Positions 1-8,448 of a stretch of 64,000 nt of DNA are shown in pieces. The position numbers were made by a program, and so were the translations under genes. The stretch is from Pseudomonas putida. GTDB taxonomy: Bacteria > Pseudomonadota > Gammaproteobacteria > Pseudomonadales > Pseudomonadaceae. The stretch lies in assembly GCF_009883635.2 (NCBI RefSeq), contig NZ_CP026115.2, positions 1 through 64,000 of the forward strand, read 5' to 3'. The notes beneath the pieces are model-generated. The model ran no database searches. It worked only from the letters and a program-made list of their open reading frames with translations, and was not told the DNA's origin. Within the stretch, counting starts at the first letter, position 1. The number at the start of each line of letters is the position of its first letter.

Positions 1-249
1 TGCGGTAGGGTTCAAGCGGGATGGCATCGAGGTGACGAAGCCGAACACGCTTGCGCCCTTGCCGGCCGCACACAGCATGCCGACCTCCGGGCCGCCATAG
101 GCGACCACGGTCAGGTCCTTGACCGGCGAACGGAGGATTTCCCGGACAATGGCCATCGGCTTGCGCCGTGGCCCCCAGCCACCGAAACCGATGGTCATGC
201 CGTCGCGCAGCTGGGCGACGGCATCGGCACTGGTCATTTGCTTGTTCAT
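1..249 (-). CDS. ipdA: CoA-transferase alpha-type subunit IpdA, 5' part only
   Basis: The first 83 codons are present and the rest lies beyond the left edge. The reading starts MNKQMTSADAVAQL and continues with GMTIGFGGWGPRRKPMA and LTVVAYGGPEVGMLCAAGK. These resemble my memory of M. tuberculosis IpdA, the CoA-transferase-family alpha subunit that, with IpdB, opens the last steroid ring (a hydrolase rather than a true transferase). The ATG at 249 has AGGAG nine bases upstream; a second in-frame ATG at 237 is less well placed. It lies 13 bp downstream of hsaC on the same strand, so both should share the promoter whose box is at 1219. IpdB is expected just outside the window. Confidence 0.8.
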   Translation of the reverse strand, partial: MNKQMTSADAVAQLRDGMTIGFGGWGPRRKPMAIVREILRSPVKDLTVVAYGGPEVGMLCAAGKGASVFGFVTSMPSRLNPTA

Positions 250-262
250 GTTCAATTGCTCC

Positions 263-1153
263 TTACTGCTGGCCGACCGAAAAGTCGTGGCCCCAGATAC
301 TCACGCGGGTGAACTCGAAGGCCGAGTGCTCGGCCCAGTCGACCTGCAACCCGCCATGGCCGTACTCCAGGTCGAAGCCGGACGGTGTCTTCATGTAGAA
401 ACTGGTCATGCGATCGTTCAGGTGCTGGCCGAGGGTTGCCGACAGCTGCCCGCCATAGGCCTGCAGGCGGTCGTGGGCGCGGCCGACCTCGGTCATCGAG
501 TCCACCTCGACCATCACGTGCACGCAGCCCGACGGCACCGGGTACTCGGCCAGCGCCAGGCTGTGGTGGCGGGCATTGGCGCAGTGCAGGAAGTGGATGC
601 GCACCGGCGGCGCCGACGGGTCGGGGCGGAAGTTGAAGATGTCCGACAGGCCGAAGCCGAGCACATCCTTGGCGAAGGCCAGGGTCGCGTCGAAATCCGG
701 CGCCGGCAGCACGGTGTGGCCAAGGCCCATGTCGCCGGTGACGAAGCGCGGTACCCCTTGCGGCGAGACGAACGGCTGGCAGTCGGAGCGGTGGCCCCAG
801 CTGAGTTCATGCTGGTTGCCGGAGGGGTCGCTGACGGTGACCAGCGCCTGCACGCCGCGTTGCTCGATGGCCTCACGGCTGCCGACCTGCCAGGCCACGC
901 CGCAGCGCTCCAGGTGCTGCAGGGCCTGGTCGAAGGCCCGCTCGCCGGGCAGCTCCCAGCCACTGGCCAGGTAGCGCGGCGCATCGCCCTCGACCACCAG
1001 CATGCGGAAAGGCCGCTCGTCCATCTTCACGTACAGGCCGCCGCCGGGTGCCGCCTGCACCTGCATGCCGAGCACCTGTTCGGCATAGCGTTGCCACTGG
1101 CCAAGGTTCTCGATCTGCGCGACGAAGTAGCTCAAACCACGAATGTCGATCAT
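263..1153 (-). CDS. hsaC: Extradiol dioxygenase HsaC/TesB (steroid ring-A meta-cleavage)
   Basis: Two-domain type I extradiol dioxygenase (vicinal oxygen chelate fold) of BphC/HsaC size, about 296 residues. It should cleave the catechol 3,4-DHSA between C4 and C5. The three Fe(II) ligands are visible, numbering from the upstream ATG at 1159: His148 in MGLGHTVL, His198 or His199 in NARHHSLALAEY, Glu265 in GFDLEYGHGG. I prefer the ATG at 1153 (MIDIRG) because GGAGG lies nine bases before it; the ATG at 1159 is too close to the ribosome site. It is followed by ipdA and divergent from an acyl-CoA dehydrogenase pair. A biphenyl-type BphC is possible from sequence alone, but every neighbour is a steroid gene. 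Confidence 0.88.
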   Translation of the reverse strand: MIDIRGLSYFVAQIENLGQWQRYAEQVLGMQVQAAPGGGLYVKMDERPFRMLVVEGDAPRYLASGWELPGERAFDQALQHLERCGVAWQVGSREAIEQRGVQALVTVSDPSGNQHELSWGHRSDCQPFVSPQGVPRFVTGDMGLGHTVLPAPDFDATLAFAKDVLGFGLSDIFNFRPDPSAPPVRIHFLHCANARHHSLALAEYPVPSGCVHVMVEVDSMTEVGRAHDRLQAYGGQLSATLGQHLNDRMTSFYMKTPSGFDLEYGHGGLQVDWAEHSAFEFTRVSIWGHDFSVGQQ

Positions 1154-1218
1154 GCCCATGTTCCTCCAGGCTCAAGGGGTTGCCTGGGGGACATTGTGCA
1201 AAGCGGCCACGCCGGGCT

Positions 1219-1237
1219 CATCGTCCGTTGAGACTAA
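1219..1237 (-). promoter_or_regulatory. Proposed steroid-regulon box, hsaC-ipdA
   Basis: CATCGTC-CGTTGA-GACTAA on the plus strand, which read towards hsaC is TTAGTC-N6-GACGATG. It ends 65 bp before the chosen hsaC start. It is one member of a family of about a dozen dyads in this window. Confidence 0.65.
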
Positions 1238-1267
1238 GCGCCATGCGTGGCGCAGCGGGCTGCGGGC

Positions 1268-1287
1268 CTAGTCCGTTTCAATGATTC
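1268..1287 (+). promoter_or_regulatory. Proposed steroid-regulon box (degenerate), ACAD pair
   Basis: CCTAGTC-CGTTTC-AATGATT: the distal half is perfect and the proximal half matches only partly. It faces the acyl-CoA dehydrogenase at 1384, 97 bp away. The extra distance compared with the usual 60 bp is about the size of the REP element that lies between them. Confidence 0.45.
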
Positions 1288-1321
1288 GCGGTGATTGGCG
1301 TCCCCCTAGATTCGGGGTGCT

Positions 1322-1365
1322 GGGCTGCGTTGCAGCCCTTCGCGGGCAAGCCCGCTCCTACACAC
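1322..1365. repeat. REP element in the leader of the ACAD pair
   Basis: Contains GGCTGCGTTGCAGCC and CGCGGGCAAGCCCG followed by CTCCTAC, the typical P. putida-type REP hairpin. It sits between the proposed operator and the start codon at 1384, so it would be in the 5' UTR or promoter. Confidence 0.75.
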
Positions 1366-1383
1366 CAGCCTAGAGATGCCCCT

Positions 1384-2544
1384 ATGGAGTTCGCTTTCAC
1401 CGAGGAACAGTTGCTGATTCGCGACAGCGCCGAGCGTTTCCTCGCCCAGGCCAGCGATTCACATGCGGTACGCGCAGGCATGAGCCGGGCGGCCGATTAC
1501 GATCCCGAGCTGTGCCGGCAGATCGGCCAGGAGCTGTACTGGCCGGCGCTGCTGGTGCCCGAGGCCCACGGTGGCATGGGCCTGGGCTTCGTCGAGCTGG
1601 CCGTGCTGCTGGAACAATGCGGGCGCTTCCTGCTCGGCTCGCCGCTGTTCGCCACCACTTGCCTGGCTACCCCGGCCCTGCTGCTGGCCGACAACCCCAC
1701 GCTGCAAACCCGCTGGCTGCCGGCCATCGCCAGTGGCCAGTTGCACGCCACCCTGGCATGCCCGCTTGAGGCCGCACAATTGCAGGTCGAACTGCAACCC
1801 CATGGCGACGGCTACCGTCTCGAGGGCTGCCACGCCCAGGTGGTCGATGGCGCCCAGGCCGACCTGCTGCTGATCGCCGCCCGCTGCCCGGCCAGCAGCG
1901 GCGATGAGGGCATCAACCTGTTCGCCGTACCGGCCGATACACCTGGCATAGTACGTACTACATTACACACCCTCGACCAGACCCGACGCCTGGCTCGCCT
2001 CGACCTGCACCAGGTCGAAGTCAGCGAGGCACAGCGCCTGTGCGCCCCCGACCACGCCTGGCCGTTGCTGCAGGCCACCCAGCGTATCGCCGCCATTGGC
2101 CTGGCCGCCGAGCAGCTCGGCGGCGCCCAGCAGGCGCTTGACCTGACCTTGGCGTACATCGCCGAACGCCACCAGTTCGGCCGGCCGCTGGCCAGCTTCC
2201 AGGCCATCAAACACCGCTGCGCCGACATGATGCTGCACATCGAATGCACCCGCTCGGCGGTGTGGTACGCCGCCTGCGTGGCCCGCGAATACCTGGCCGA
2301 AAACGGCGACCCGGTGGTGCGCGGCGAACTGCTCGCCGCCGCAGCCACCGCCAAGGCCCATGCCAGCGAAACGTTCTTCCACTGTGCGGCCGAGTCGATC
2401 CAGCTGCACGGCGGGGTCGGTTTCACCTGGGAATACGACCCGCACCTGTACTTCAAACGCGCCAGGGCCAGCGAGCAACTGCTGGGCAACCCGGCCTGGC
2501 ACCGTGAGTGCCTGGCCACCGAACTGCTGGGAGCACGCCCATGA
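1384..2544 (+). CDS. Acyl-CoA dehydrogenase, non-catalytic-type subunit of a heteromeric pair
   Basis: 386 residues, full ACAD length: N-terminal helical domain (FTEEQLLIRDSAERFL), beta domain, and a C-terminal helical domain with RHQFGRPLASFQAIKH and QLHGGVGFTWEYDPHLYFKR. The C-terminal motif is close to the FadE28 type of actinobacterial steroid ACADs. No Glu stands at the usual catalytic position (segment LLQATQRIAAIGLAAEQ), so it probably forms an alpha2beta2 enzyme with the next gene, to which it is coupled by an ATGA overlap. The start at 1384 has only a weak ribosome site. The substrate is uncertain; beside hsaC and ipdA, a C/D-ring (HIP-type) thioester is as likely as a side chain. 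Confidence 0.82.
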   Translation: MEFAFTEEQLLIRDSAERFLAQASDSHAVRAGMSRAADYDPELCRQIGQELYWPALLVPEAHGGMGLGFVELAVLLEQCGRFLLGSPLFATTCLATPALLLADNPTLQTRWLPAIASGQLHATLACPLEAAQLQVELQPHGDGYRLEGCHAQVVDGAQADLLLIAARCPASSGDEGINLFAVPADTPGIVRTTLHTLDQTRRLARLDLHQVEVSEAQRLCAPDHAWPLLQATQRIAAIGLAAEQLGGAQQALDLTLAYIAERHQFGRPLASFQAIKHRCADMMLHIECTRSAVWYAACVAREYLAENGDPVVRGELLAAAATAKAHASETFFHCAAESIQLHGGVGFTWEYDPHLYFKRARASEQLLGNPAWHRECLATELLGARP

Positions 2545-3731
2545 AAATCGGTTTCAGCAAGGCAGACGAAGCGTTCCGCCACGAGGTCGCCAGCTGGCTG
2601 GCGGCACACCTGCAAGGTGAATTTGCCCCCCTGCGCTTTCGTGGCGGCCCTGGCGACGAACACAGCTTCCCGGCCGAGCGCAAGGCCTGGGAACGTGAGT
2701 TGGCGAGCGGTGGCTGGGTCGGTGTGGGCTGGCGAGCGGAAGACGGCGGGCGAGGCTTGAGCATCAGCCAGCAGGTGATCTTCCACGAGGAATACGCCCG
2801 CGCTGGCGGCCCCGGGCGCATGGGCCATATCGGCGAAGGCCTGGTCGGCCCTACCCTCGCCGCCTTCGGCACGCCCGAACAACGCCAGCGCCTGCTGCCG
2901 GGCATCCTCAAGGGCGAGGCGTTCTGGTGCCAGGGCTATTCCGAGCCTGGCGCAGGCTCGGACCTGGCCAACGTGCAGACCCGCGCCCGCCTGGATGCCA
3001 ATGGCGAGCGCTGGCTGATCAGCGGGCAGAAGGTCTGGACCTCGCTGGCCCATGAGGCCGACTGGTGTTTCGTGCTGGCCCGTACCGAACCGGGCAGCGT
3101 TGGCCATCACGGGCTGTCGTTCCTGCTGGTGCCGATGGCCCAGGCGAACATCCGCGTGCAGCCGATCCAGCAACTGACCGGCACCAGCGAGTTCAACGAG
3201 GTGTTCTTCGACCAGGCCGAGACCTCGGCCAGCAACCTGGTCGGGCAGCCCGGCGATGGCTGGAAGATCGCCATGGCCCTGCTGGGTTTCGAACGCGGCG
3301 TGTCGACGCTGGGCCAGCAGATGCAGTTCCACAACGAGTTGGAAGAGGTGCTGCGCATCGCCCGCGCCAACGGCGCCGCCCGCGACCCGCTGCTGCGCCA
3401 GCGCCTGGCCCAGGCTTGGTCAGGGCTCAAGGTACTGCGCTACAACTCGCTGCGCATGCTCTCCGGGCCGCAGGACGGCAGCCTGGCGCGGGAGGCGATG
3501 ATCTACAAGCTGGCCTGGTCGAACTGGCATGTCGAGCTGGGTAAGTTGGCCATGGATGTGCTGGGGGATGCTGCCGAAGTGCTGGAGAGTGCGCCTTATG
3601 GCTTGAGCCGGTTGCAGTCGCTGTTCCTGTTTACCCGGGCGGACACGATCTACGGCGGGAGTAACGAGATCCAGCGCAATGTGATTGCCGAACGGGCACT
3701 GGGCATGCCGCGGGAGGTGAAGGGGCGCTAA
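2541..3731 (+). CDS. Acyl-CoA dehydrogenase, catalytic subunit of the pair
   Basis: 396 residues, ACAD family. FAD-binding motifs are present: QGYSEPGAGSDLA near residue 130-145 and KVWTSLAHEADW after it. The probable catalytic base is Glu251 in LLGFERGV, and the C-terminal GGSNEIQRNVIAERALG is typical. The start ATG at 2541 overlaps the stop of the preceding gene (ATGA), so translation is coupled. It should oxidise a steroid-derived acyl-CoA at C-alpha/C-beta together with its partner and pass electrons to ETF. Downstream is a REP pair that probably ends the transcription unit. Confidence 0.85.
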   Translation: MKIGFSKADEAFRHEVASWLAAHLQGEFAPLRFRGGPGDEHSFPAERKAWERELASGGWVGVGWRAEDGGRGLSISQQVIFHEEYARAGGPGRMGHIGEGLVGPTLAAFGTPEQRQRLLPGILKGEAFWCQGYSEPGAGSDLANVQTRARLDANGERWLISGQKVWTSLAHEADWCFVLARTEPGSVGHHGLSFLLVPMAQANIRVQPIQQLTGTSEFNEVFFDQAETSASNLVGQPGDGWKIAMALLGFERGVSTLGQQMQFHNELEEVLRIARANGAARDPLLRQRLAQAWSGLKVLRYNSLRMLSGPQDGSLAREAMIYKLAWSNWHVELGKLAMDVLGDAAEVLESAPYGLSRLQSLFLFTRADTIYGGSNEIQRNVIAERALGMPREVKGR

Positions 3732-3734
3732 AAC

Positions 3735-3858
3735 CCTGGGGCCGCTTTGCGGCCCATCGCAGGCAAGCCAGCTCCCACACCGACCGCACCGCCTTCAAGT
3801 CATGCGCTGTACCTGTGGGAGCTGGCTTACCTGCGATGGGCTGCAAAGCAGCCCCAGG
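3735..3858. repeat. REPIN (two inverted REP elements)
   Basis: Two REP copies in inverted orientation: GGGGCCGCTTTGCGGCCC with CAAGCCAGCTCCCAC on the left, and GTGGGAGCTGGCTTACC with GGGCTGCAAAGCAGCCCC on the right. It occupies the gap between two convergent transcription units and may help mRNA 3' ends. Confidence 0.85.
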
Positions 3859-3865
3859 GTCGCTA

Positions 3866-4504
3866 CTAGCGAACGCGAATCTTCGGGTCCCCTGCCCCAC
3901 GCCGCATGGCCTGCAGAAACCCCTCCAGCGGCGCCGGTTCGGCAATCTGCGGCAGGGCATCCTTGTCCGGCCGCTGGGCCCAGAACGCATCCCACGACGG
4001 GAACAGCTCGTGGAAGCTCCCGGCATAAGGCTCACGCCCCGGCCAGCGCATCTTCAGGCCACCGATCGGCGGCTTGTTCAGGTCTGTAGCGTACCAGTAG
4101 CACGGCAGCCGCCGGCGGAAGCACCAGCGCCCGTCGATGCGCTCGTAATCGTCCCAGTACAGCATCTGCATGATCACCCACTCCGGCCCGGTCTCATGCT
4201 CGTTCTTCGAGTACACCACACCAGTGGCGTGGTCGGCATCGCTGAACTCGATGATGTGCTGGCCCAGGTGATGCGAGGTGCCGTGGAACTGCTTGCGCAT
4301 GGTCTCGTCGAGCCACGCCTTGAGGTGCGCGCGGCCGAACTTGTCGCGGCCGACCCGCACGTCCTCGGCAAAGCAGTTGGCCATGGCGTCCATGTCGCGC
4401 ATGTCCAGGGCCAGCGCGTACTTGCCGGCCAGTTGGCGGATTGCGTCCAGCGACTCCAGGCGGTCGATGCGCTGCAGCAGCGCGGTGCTTTCCAGGGCCG
4501 TCAT
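3866..4504 (-). CDS. SnoaL-like (NTF2-fold) protein, candidate steroid dehydratase or isomerase
   Basis: 212 residues. The first ~150 form a SnoaL-like/NTF2 alpha+beta barrel (LALDMRDMDAMANCFAEDV, GTSHHLGQHIIEF, WVIMQMLYWDDYERIDGRW). This fold includes the bile-acid 7-alpha-dehydratase BaiE and ketosteroid isomerase, so dehydration or isomerisation of a hydroxysteroid is a reasonable guess. The tail of about 50 residues is rich in Pro and Trp. Its start overlaps the stop of the SDR at 4501 (four bases), making it the last gene of an SDR-SDR-SnoaL operon. Position and fold support a role on the C7 or C12 hydroxyl of cholate-type substrates, but no specific activity can be read from the sequence. 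Confidence 0.65.
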   Translation of the reverse strand: MTALESTALLQRIDRLESLDAIRQLAGKYALALDMRDMDAMANCFAEDVRVGRDKFGRAHLKAWLDETMRKQFHGTSHHLGQHIIEFSDADHATGVVYSKNEHETGPEWVIMQMLYWDDYERIDGRWCFRRRLPCYWYATDLNKPPIGGLKMRWPGREPYAGSFHELFPSWDAFWAQRPDKDALPQIAEPAPLEGFLQAMRRGAGDPKIRVR

Positions 4505-5271
4505 TCCAGCACCGTGTACAGGTCCGAACCGCGCCCGCCGTCCACCGCCAGGCTCGCCCCGGTCACGTACGAGGCCTCGTCGCTGGCCAGGAACAGGATG
4601 GCATTGGCCAGCTCCTGCGGCAGGCCGACCCGGCGCATGGGGATGACCTTCTCGGTGTTGGCCCGCGCCTTGGCGTCGCTGAGCATGCCCGCCGTCGCCG
4701 GGGTATCGACCACGCCGGGGATGATCACGTTGCAGCGGATGTTGTCCGCCGCGCCTTCGCTGGCTGCGGCCCGGCTGAAGTTGATCACCGCCGCCTTGGC
4801 GGCAGAGTAACCGGCCATCCAGGCGGTGCCGAACAGGCCGCAGATCGAGGCGATGTTGACGATCGCGCCGCCCTTGCCCTTCATCAGCTGCATCGCCGTG
4901 CGCGTGCCCCAGAAGGTGCCATCCACGGTGGTGGCAAAGTTGGCGTGCCAGTCGGCGGTGCTCATGCCGTCGATGCCGCCCCAGGTGTAGGCCATCGCGT
5001 TGTTGACCAGGATGTCGAGGCCGCCGTGGCGCTGTGCGGTGGCTTGCAGCGCGGCGACATAGGCCTGTTCGTCACTGACGTCGGCCACCGCCACCTCGGC
5101 GCAGCCGCCGCGGGCGAGGATCTGCTCGCGCACCCCTTCGAGCGGCTCGCGGCGCCGACCACACAGCACCACCAGGGCGCCCTCTTCGGCGAAGCGCAGT
5201 GCGGTCGCCTCGCCAATGCCGGAGCCGGCCCCGGTGACGAAGGCGATCTTGCCTTGCAGACGTTTGCTCAT
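4501..5271 (-). CDS. Short-chain dehydrogenase/reductase (probable hydroxysteroid SDR)
   Basis: 256-residue classical SDR: cofactor motif TGAGSGIG near residue 14, NNA near 90, catalytic Ser in IVNIASICG, catalytic YSAAK, and C-terminal [14 protein letters not shown]. The motif VVLCGRRRE after beta-2 suggests NADP(H) preference. It lies between another SDR and the SnoaL-like gene in one operon driven by the box at 6083. Two SDRs in series could oxidise and then re-reduce a hydroxyl to invert its stereochemistry, as reported for the C12 hydroxyl in Comamonas (SteA/SteB). That is inference. Confidence 0.75.
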   Translation of the reverse strand: MSKRLQGKIAFVTGAGSGIGEATALRFAEEGALVVLCGRRREPLEGVREQILARGGCAEVAVADVSDEQAYVAALQATAQRHGGLDILVNNAMAYTWGGIDGMSTADWHANFATTVDGTFWGTRTAMQLMKGKGGAIVNIASICGLFGTAWMAGYSAAKAAVINFSRAAASEGAADNIRCNVIIPGVVDTPATAGMLSDAKARANTEKVIPMRRVGLPQELANAILFLASDEASYVTGASLAVDGGRGSDLYTVLE

Positions 5272-5285
5272 CGGTTGCGCTCCTG

Positions 5286-6020
5286 TCAGATAAAGGCCAT
5301 GCCGCCGTTGACGGCGATGTTCTGCCCGGTGATGAAGCTGGCGTCGTCACTGGCCAGGAACACCGCCACCCGGGCGATCTCGTCGGTTTCGCACATGCGC
5401 CCCAGTGGCACGTTCTTCAGCAGCGCCTGCATGTGTTCATCGGGAATGCCTGCCATCATCGGCGTGTTGGTCGGGCCCGGTACCAGGGTGTTGACGCGGA
5501 TGCCCCGGGCCGCCAGTTCACGGGCGATCGAGCGGGTCAGGCCCATTACCGCGGCCTTCGAGGCGCAGTAGTGGCTTGGCCCTTCGCCGGTCAGCGCGGC
5601 AGTGCTCGACAGGTTGATCAGCACGCCCTGGCGCTGGCCCTTGAGCATCAGCCGGGCGCCTTCGCGGCAGCACAGGAAGGTGCCGCCCAGGTTGACCCCG
5701 ATCACCCGCGCCCAGCTGTCGTCCGGCGTGTCGAGGAAGGCATCGAGGGCGCCGACGCCTGCGTTGTTGACGACGATGTCCAGCCCGCCGAAATGCGCTT
5801 CGACCTGGCCCATGGCATCGGCCACCGACGCGGCATCGGCGACGTTGCAACCCAGCGCCAGCACTTTTTCGCCGAGGTCGGCGAGGCTGGCGGCGAGCGC
5901 GGCCTGGTCGAGGTCGACCGCCACCACATTCGCACCTTCGGCGACGAAGCGGCGCACGATGGCCTGGCCCATGCCCTGCCCGGCACCGGTGACGAAGGCC
6001 ACCTTGTTCTGCAGTTTCAT
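5286..6020 (-). CDS. Short-chain dehydrogenase/reductase, first gene of the SDR-SDR-SnoaL operon
   Basis: 244-residue classical SDR with TGAGQGMG at residues 11-18, an acidic residue at the end of beta-2 (VVAVDLDQA, so NAD(H) is likely), NNAG, Ser in [10 protein letters not shown], catalytic YCASK and C-terminal [14 protein letters not shown]. The ATG at 6020 has GGAG six bases upstream; the open frame runs further upstream but the extension reads through the promoter region. The second gene starts 14 bp downstream. It is expected to be a hydroxysteroid dehydrogenase acting with its operon partners. Confidence 0.76.
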   Translation of the reverse strand: MKLQNKVAFVTGAGQGMGQAIVRRFVAEGANVVAVDLDQAALAASLADLGEKVLALGCNVADAASVADAMGQVEAHFGGLDIVVNNAGVGALDAFLDTPDDSWARVIGVNLGGTFLCCREGARLMLKGQRQGVLINLSSTAALTGEGPSHYCASKAAVMGLTRSIARELAARGIRVNTLVPGPTNTPMMAGIPDEHMQALLKNVPLGRMCETDEIARVAVFLASDDASFITGQNIAVNGGMAFI

Positions 6021-6082
6021 AGCGTTCTCCTTGGTTGACGCCTGTTGGTCTTCACCATCATTGGGCGCCAGCCAGCGCCGAA

Positions 6083-6101
6083 CATCGTCCGAGAGGACTA
6101 G
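6083..6101 (-). promoter_or_regulatory. Proposed steroid-regulon box, SDR-SDR-SnoaL operon
   Basis: CATCGTC-CGAGAG-GACTAG, perfect to the consensus. It ends 62 bp before the SDR start at 6020 and forms a divergent pair with the box at 6117. Confidence 0.7.
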
Positions 6102-6116
6102 CGGCGAGCGTGCGTC

Positions 6117-6135
6117 GTGGTCCGGATGGACGATG
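6117..6135 (+). promoter_or_regulatory. Proposed steroid-regulon box, hsaD
   Basis: GTGGTC-CGGATG-GACGATG. The proximal half is perfect, while the distal CTA is replaced by GTG. It ends 60 bp before the hsaD start. Confidence 0.6.
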
Positions 6136-6195
6136 CCGGCCAGGCCTGGGCGGCACAGGATCGCCCTCACCCTCATCGAGAACTGGAGAACCGGC

Positions 6196-7029
6196 ATGAA
6201 CCAACCCGTCGACCTGCCCTTGCCCACCGGCCACTACGCCACCTTGGCCAACGGCCTGCGCCTGCATTACCTGGACGAAGGCCAGGGCCCGGTGGTGCTG
6301 TGGCTGCACGGCAGCGGCCCGGGCGCCAGCGGTTTCAGCAACTTCAAGGGCAACTACCCGGAACTGGCGGCGGCCGGTTACCGCAACATCCTGCTCGACC
6401 TGCCCGGCTTCGGCCGTTCGGACAAACCCGAAGACGTGCGCTACGAACTGGATTTCTTCGTCGATTGTGTGGCGGCCTTGCTCGACCAGCTCGGCATCGA
6501 CCGCTGCACCCTGCTCGGCAACTCCCTGGGCGGCGCCATCGCCCTGGGCCTGGCCCTGCGCCAGCCACAACGGGTGGAGCGCCTGATCCTGCTGGCCCCA
6601 GGCGGTGTCGAGGAGCGCGAGACCTACTTCCAGATGCCCGGCATCCTGCGCATGGTCGGGCTGTTCAACGCCGGCCCCATTGGCCTTGAGGAAATGCGCA
6701 GCATGATGCGCCTGCAGTTGTTCGACGACTCGATCCTGCCCGAAGAACTGCTGCTGGAACGGGTGGCGGTGGCGGTGACCCAGCCGAAGAACCTGTTCAG
6801 CACCATGCTGGTGCCGAACATGCGTGCGCGGCTGGGCGAGATCGAATGCCCGATTCTCGGGTTCTGGGGCAGCAACGACAACTTCAACCCGGTCAGCGGC
6901 GCCCAGTACATCATCGACGGGGCACGCCAGGCGCGGTTCATCGTGCTCAACCGCTGTGGGCACTGGGTGCAGGTGGAGCATCGCGAGCTGTTCAACCGCA
7001 GCTGCCTGGATTTCCTGCAGCACGGCTGA
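6196..7029 (+). CDS. hsaD: Meta-cleavage product hydrolase HsaD/TesD
   Basis: 277-residue alpha/beta hydrolase of the C-C bond hydrolase group (BphD/HsaD). The oxyanion-hole segment is LHGSGPGASGF, the nucleophile Ser110 lies in LLGNSLGGA, the acid is probably Asp228 in GSNDNFNP, and the base is His256 in NRCGHWVQVEH. It should cleave 4,9-DSHA, the HsaC product, into the HIP-type C/D-ring acid and 2-hydroxyhexadienoate, the substrate of HsaE. The ATG at 6196 follows TGGAGAACCGGC. It is transcribed alone, divergent from the SDR operon, and is followed by a REP pair. Confidence 0.9.
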   Translation: MNQPVDLPLPTGHYATLANGLRLHYLDEGQGPVVLWLHGSGPGASGFSNFKGNYPELAAAGYRNILLDLPGFGRSDKPEDVRYELDFFVDCVAALLDQLGIDRCTLLGNSLGGAIALGLALRQPQRVERLILLAPGGVEERETYFQMPGILRMVGLFNAGPIGLEEMRSMMRLQLFDDSILPEELLLERVAVAVTQPKNLFSTMLVPNMRARLGEIECPILGFWGSNDNFNPVSGAQYIIDGARQARFIVLNRCGHWVQVEHRELFNRSCLDFLQHG

Positions 7030-7057
7030 TAGGCCAGGCGTGCGCTGTTCTTGACCT

Positions 7058-7170
7058 GTGGGAGCCGCGCTTGCCGGCGATGGGCCGCAAAGCGGCCCCA
7101 CGATTTCAAGGTAGTAGCAGAAATTGCCGGGGCCGCTTCGCGGCCCATCGCCGGCAAGCGCGGCTCCCAG
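7058..7170. repeat. REPIN (two inverted REP elements)
   Basis: GGGAGCCGCGCTTGCCGGCG with GGGCCGCAAAGCGGCCCC on the left and the mirror image ending in CGCCGGCAAGCGCGGCTCCC on the right. It fills the gap between the convergent hsaD and OYE genes. Confidence 0.85.
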
Positions 7171-7190
7171 GGAGGGATCGCGCCAGCTTT

Positions 7191-8420
7191 TCAGCCAGCA
7201 GCACGCTGGCTGTTGAGCTGGGCATCCCCCGGCTGGCCGAGCACACAGGAAGTGCCACCCGGGGTATACATCATCGCCACGCAGCGGTTGCATGCCGTGC
7301 AGATCGAGTTGCGGCTCGCGCCGCTGGCCAGCTTGTTCACATAATCCGGCTCGGCAATCAGCACCCGCCCCATGGCCACCAGGTCGAAGCCCTCGGCCAT
7401 CACCTGCTCGATGCTGGCCAGGCTCTTGGCCCCGCCCAGGTAGGCCAGGGGCATCTTCACCGCCGCCCGCACCTTGCGGGCATGTTCCAGCAGGTACAGC
7501 TCGCGAAACTCCACCACCGGATCCATGCGCCGCTGCAGCGCCATCGCCAGGGCTATCAGCGGGTTCTTCTGCTGCACGCGGTTTTCCTTGGGGAACGACG
7601 AGCCGAACATGGTGGTGATCGACTCGGCATTCATCCCGGCGCTGAGCACCAACAGGTGCGCGCCCTCCTGCTCCAGCATGCGCGCGATCTGCGCGCCGTC
7701 CTCGGCACTGTTGCCGGCGCGCACGCCCTCGGTGATGCTGTACTTGCACACCACCGCCAGGTCCTGGCCGACCGCATCCAGCACCGCCCGCAGCACCCGG
7801 CGCGGGAAGCGCAGGCGGTTTTCCAGGCTGCCGCCGTACTGGTCGCGGCGCTTGTTGTACAGCGGCGAGATGAACTGGCTGAGCAGGTAGCCGTGGCCCA
7901 TGTGGATTTCCACGGCGTCGAAGCCGGCTTCGCGGGCCAGCCGTGCGCCCTGGGCAAAGTCGCGCACCACCTGCTGCATGTCGGCTTCGTTCATGGCCTG
8001 CTTGAGGAACATGCCGCTCATCATGCCGATCTTGTTGAAGCCGCCACTGGCCGACAGCGGCCTGGGCGTGGAGCGCTCGCGGATGAAGGTGAAGCAGCCG
8101 CCGTGGGTGATCTGCGCGCTGGCCTTGCCGCCTTCGCGGTGCACCGCATCGGTCAGGGCCTTGAAATGCGGCAGGCTGTCGCGTTCGAGGATCAGCTGGT
8201 TGGGCAGCGTGCGGCCGTCGCGGCTGACCGCGCAGTAGGCCACGGTGGTCAATGCCACGCCGCCGCTGGCCAGGCCCGCGTGCAGCTTGGCCAGTTGCCG
8301 CGACGGCACGCCCTGGGCGCTCATGCCCTCGTTGGTGGCGGCCTTGATGAAGCGGTTTTTCAGGGTCAGCGGGCCAATGCTGACCGGGCTGAACGGCGAT
8401 CGATCGGGGTTCTGGTGCAT
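7191..8420 (-). CDS. Old yellow enzyme-family NADH:flavin oxidoreductase (dienoyl-CoA-reductase-like)
   Basis: 409 residues, long for a single-domain OYE barrel. The FMN-site pair is His-x-x-His in VEIHMGHGYLLSQF near residue 175-190, as in 2,4-dienoyl-CoA reductase/BaiH-type members. After the barrel comes CTACNRC, a cysteine cluster like part of the Fe-S motif of multidomain relatives, but the FAD/NAD domain is absent. It is the last gene of the hsaA-kshB-fadD3-DUF1302 operon, 28 bp after the DUF1302 gene, with GAGG six bases before the ATG. A steroid ene-reductase role, for example on a Delta4 or Delta6 bond, is the natural guess. Confidence 0.7.
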   Translation of the reverse strand: MHQNPDRSPFSPVSIGPLTLKNRFIKAATNEGMSAQGVPSRQLAKLHAGLASGGVALTTVAYCAVSRDGRTLPNQLILERDSLPHFKALTDAVHREGGKASAQITHGGCFTFIRERSTPRPLSASGGFNKIGMMSGMFLKQAMNEADMQQVVRDFAQGARLAREAGFDAVEIHMGHGYLLSQFISPLYNKRRDQYGGSLENRLRFPRRVLRAVLDAVGQDLAVVCKYSITEGVRAGNSAEDGAQIARMLEQEGAHLLVLSAGMNAESITTMFGSSFPKENRVQQKNPLIALAMALQRRMDPVVEFRELYLLEHARKVRAAVKMPLAYLGGAKSLASIEQVMAEGFDLVAMGRVLIAEPDYVNKLASGASRNSICTACNRCVAMMYTPGGTSCVLGQPGDAQLNSQRAAG

Positions 8421-8448
8421 GTCAGGCCTCGTTCTGGTTGTACTGGGC

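Noticed and set aside
263..1153. Biphenyl or naphthalene pathway BphC
   Set aside because: Extradiol motifs alone would allow it, but no ring-hydroxylating dioxygenase or other biphenyl gene is present and all neighbours match steroid degradation.
1812..3332. 506-codon minus-strand frame opposite the first ACAD pair
   Set aside because: No recognisable motif and it spans two real genes including their overlap. A shadow of high GC third positions.
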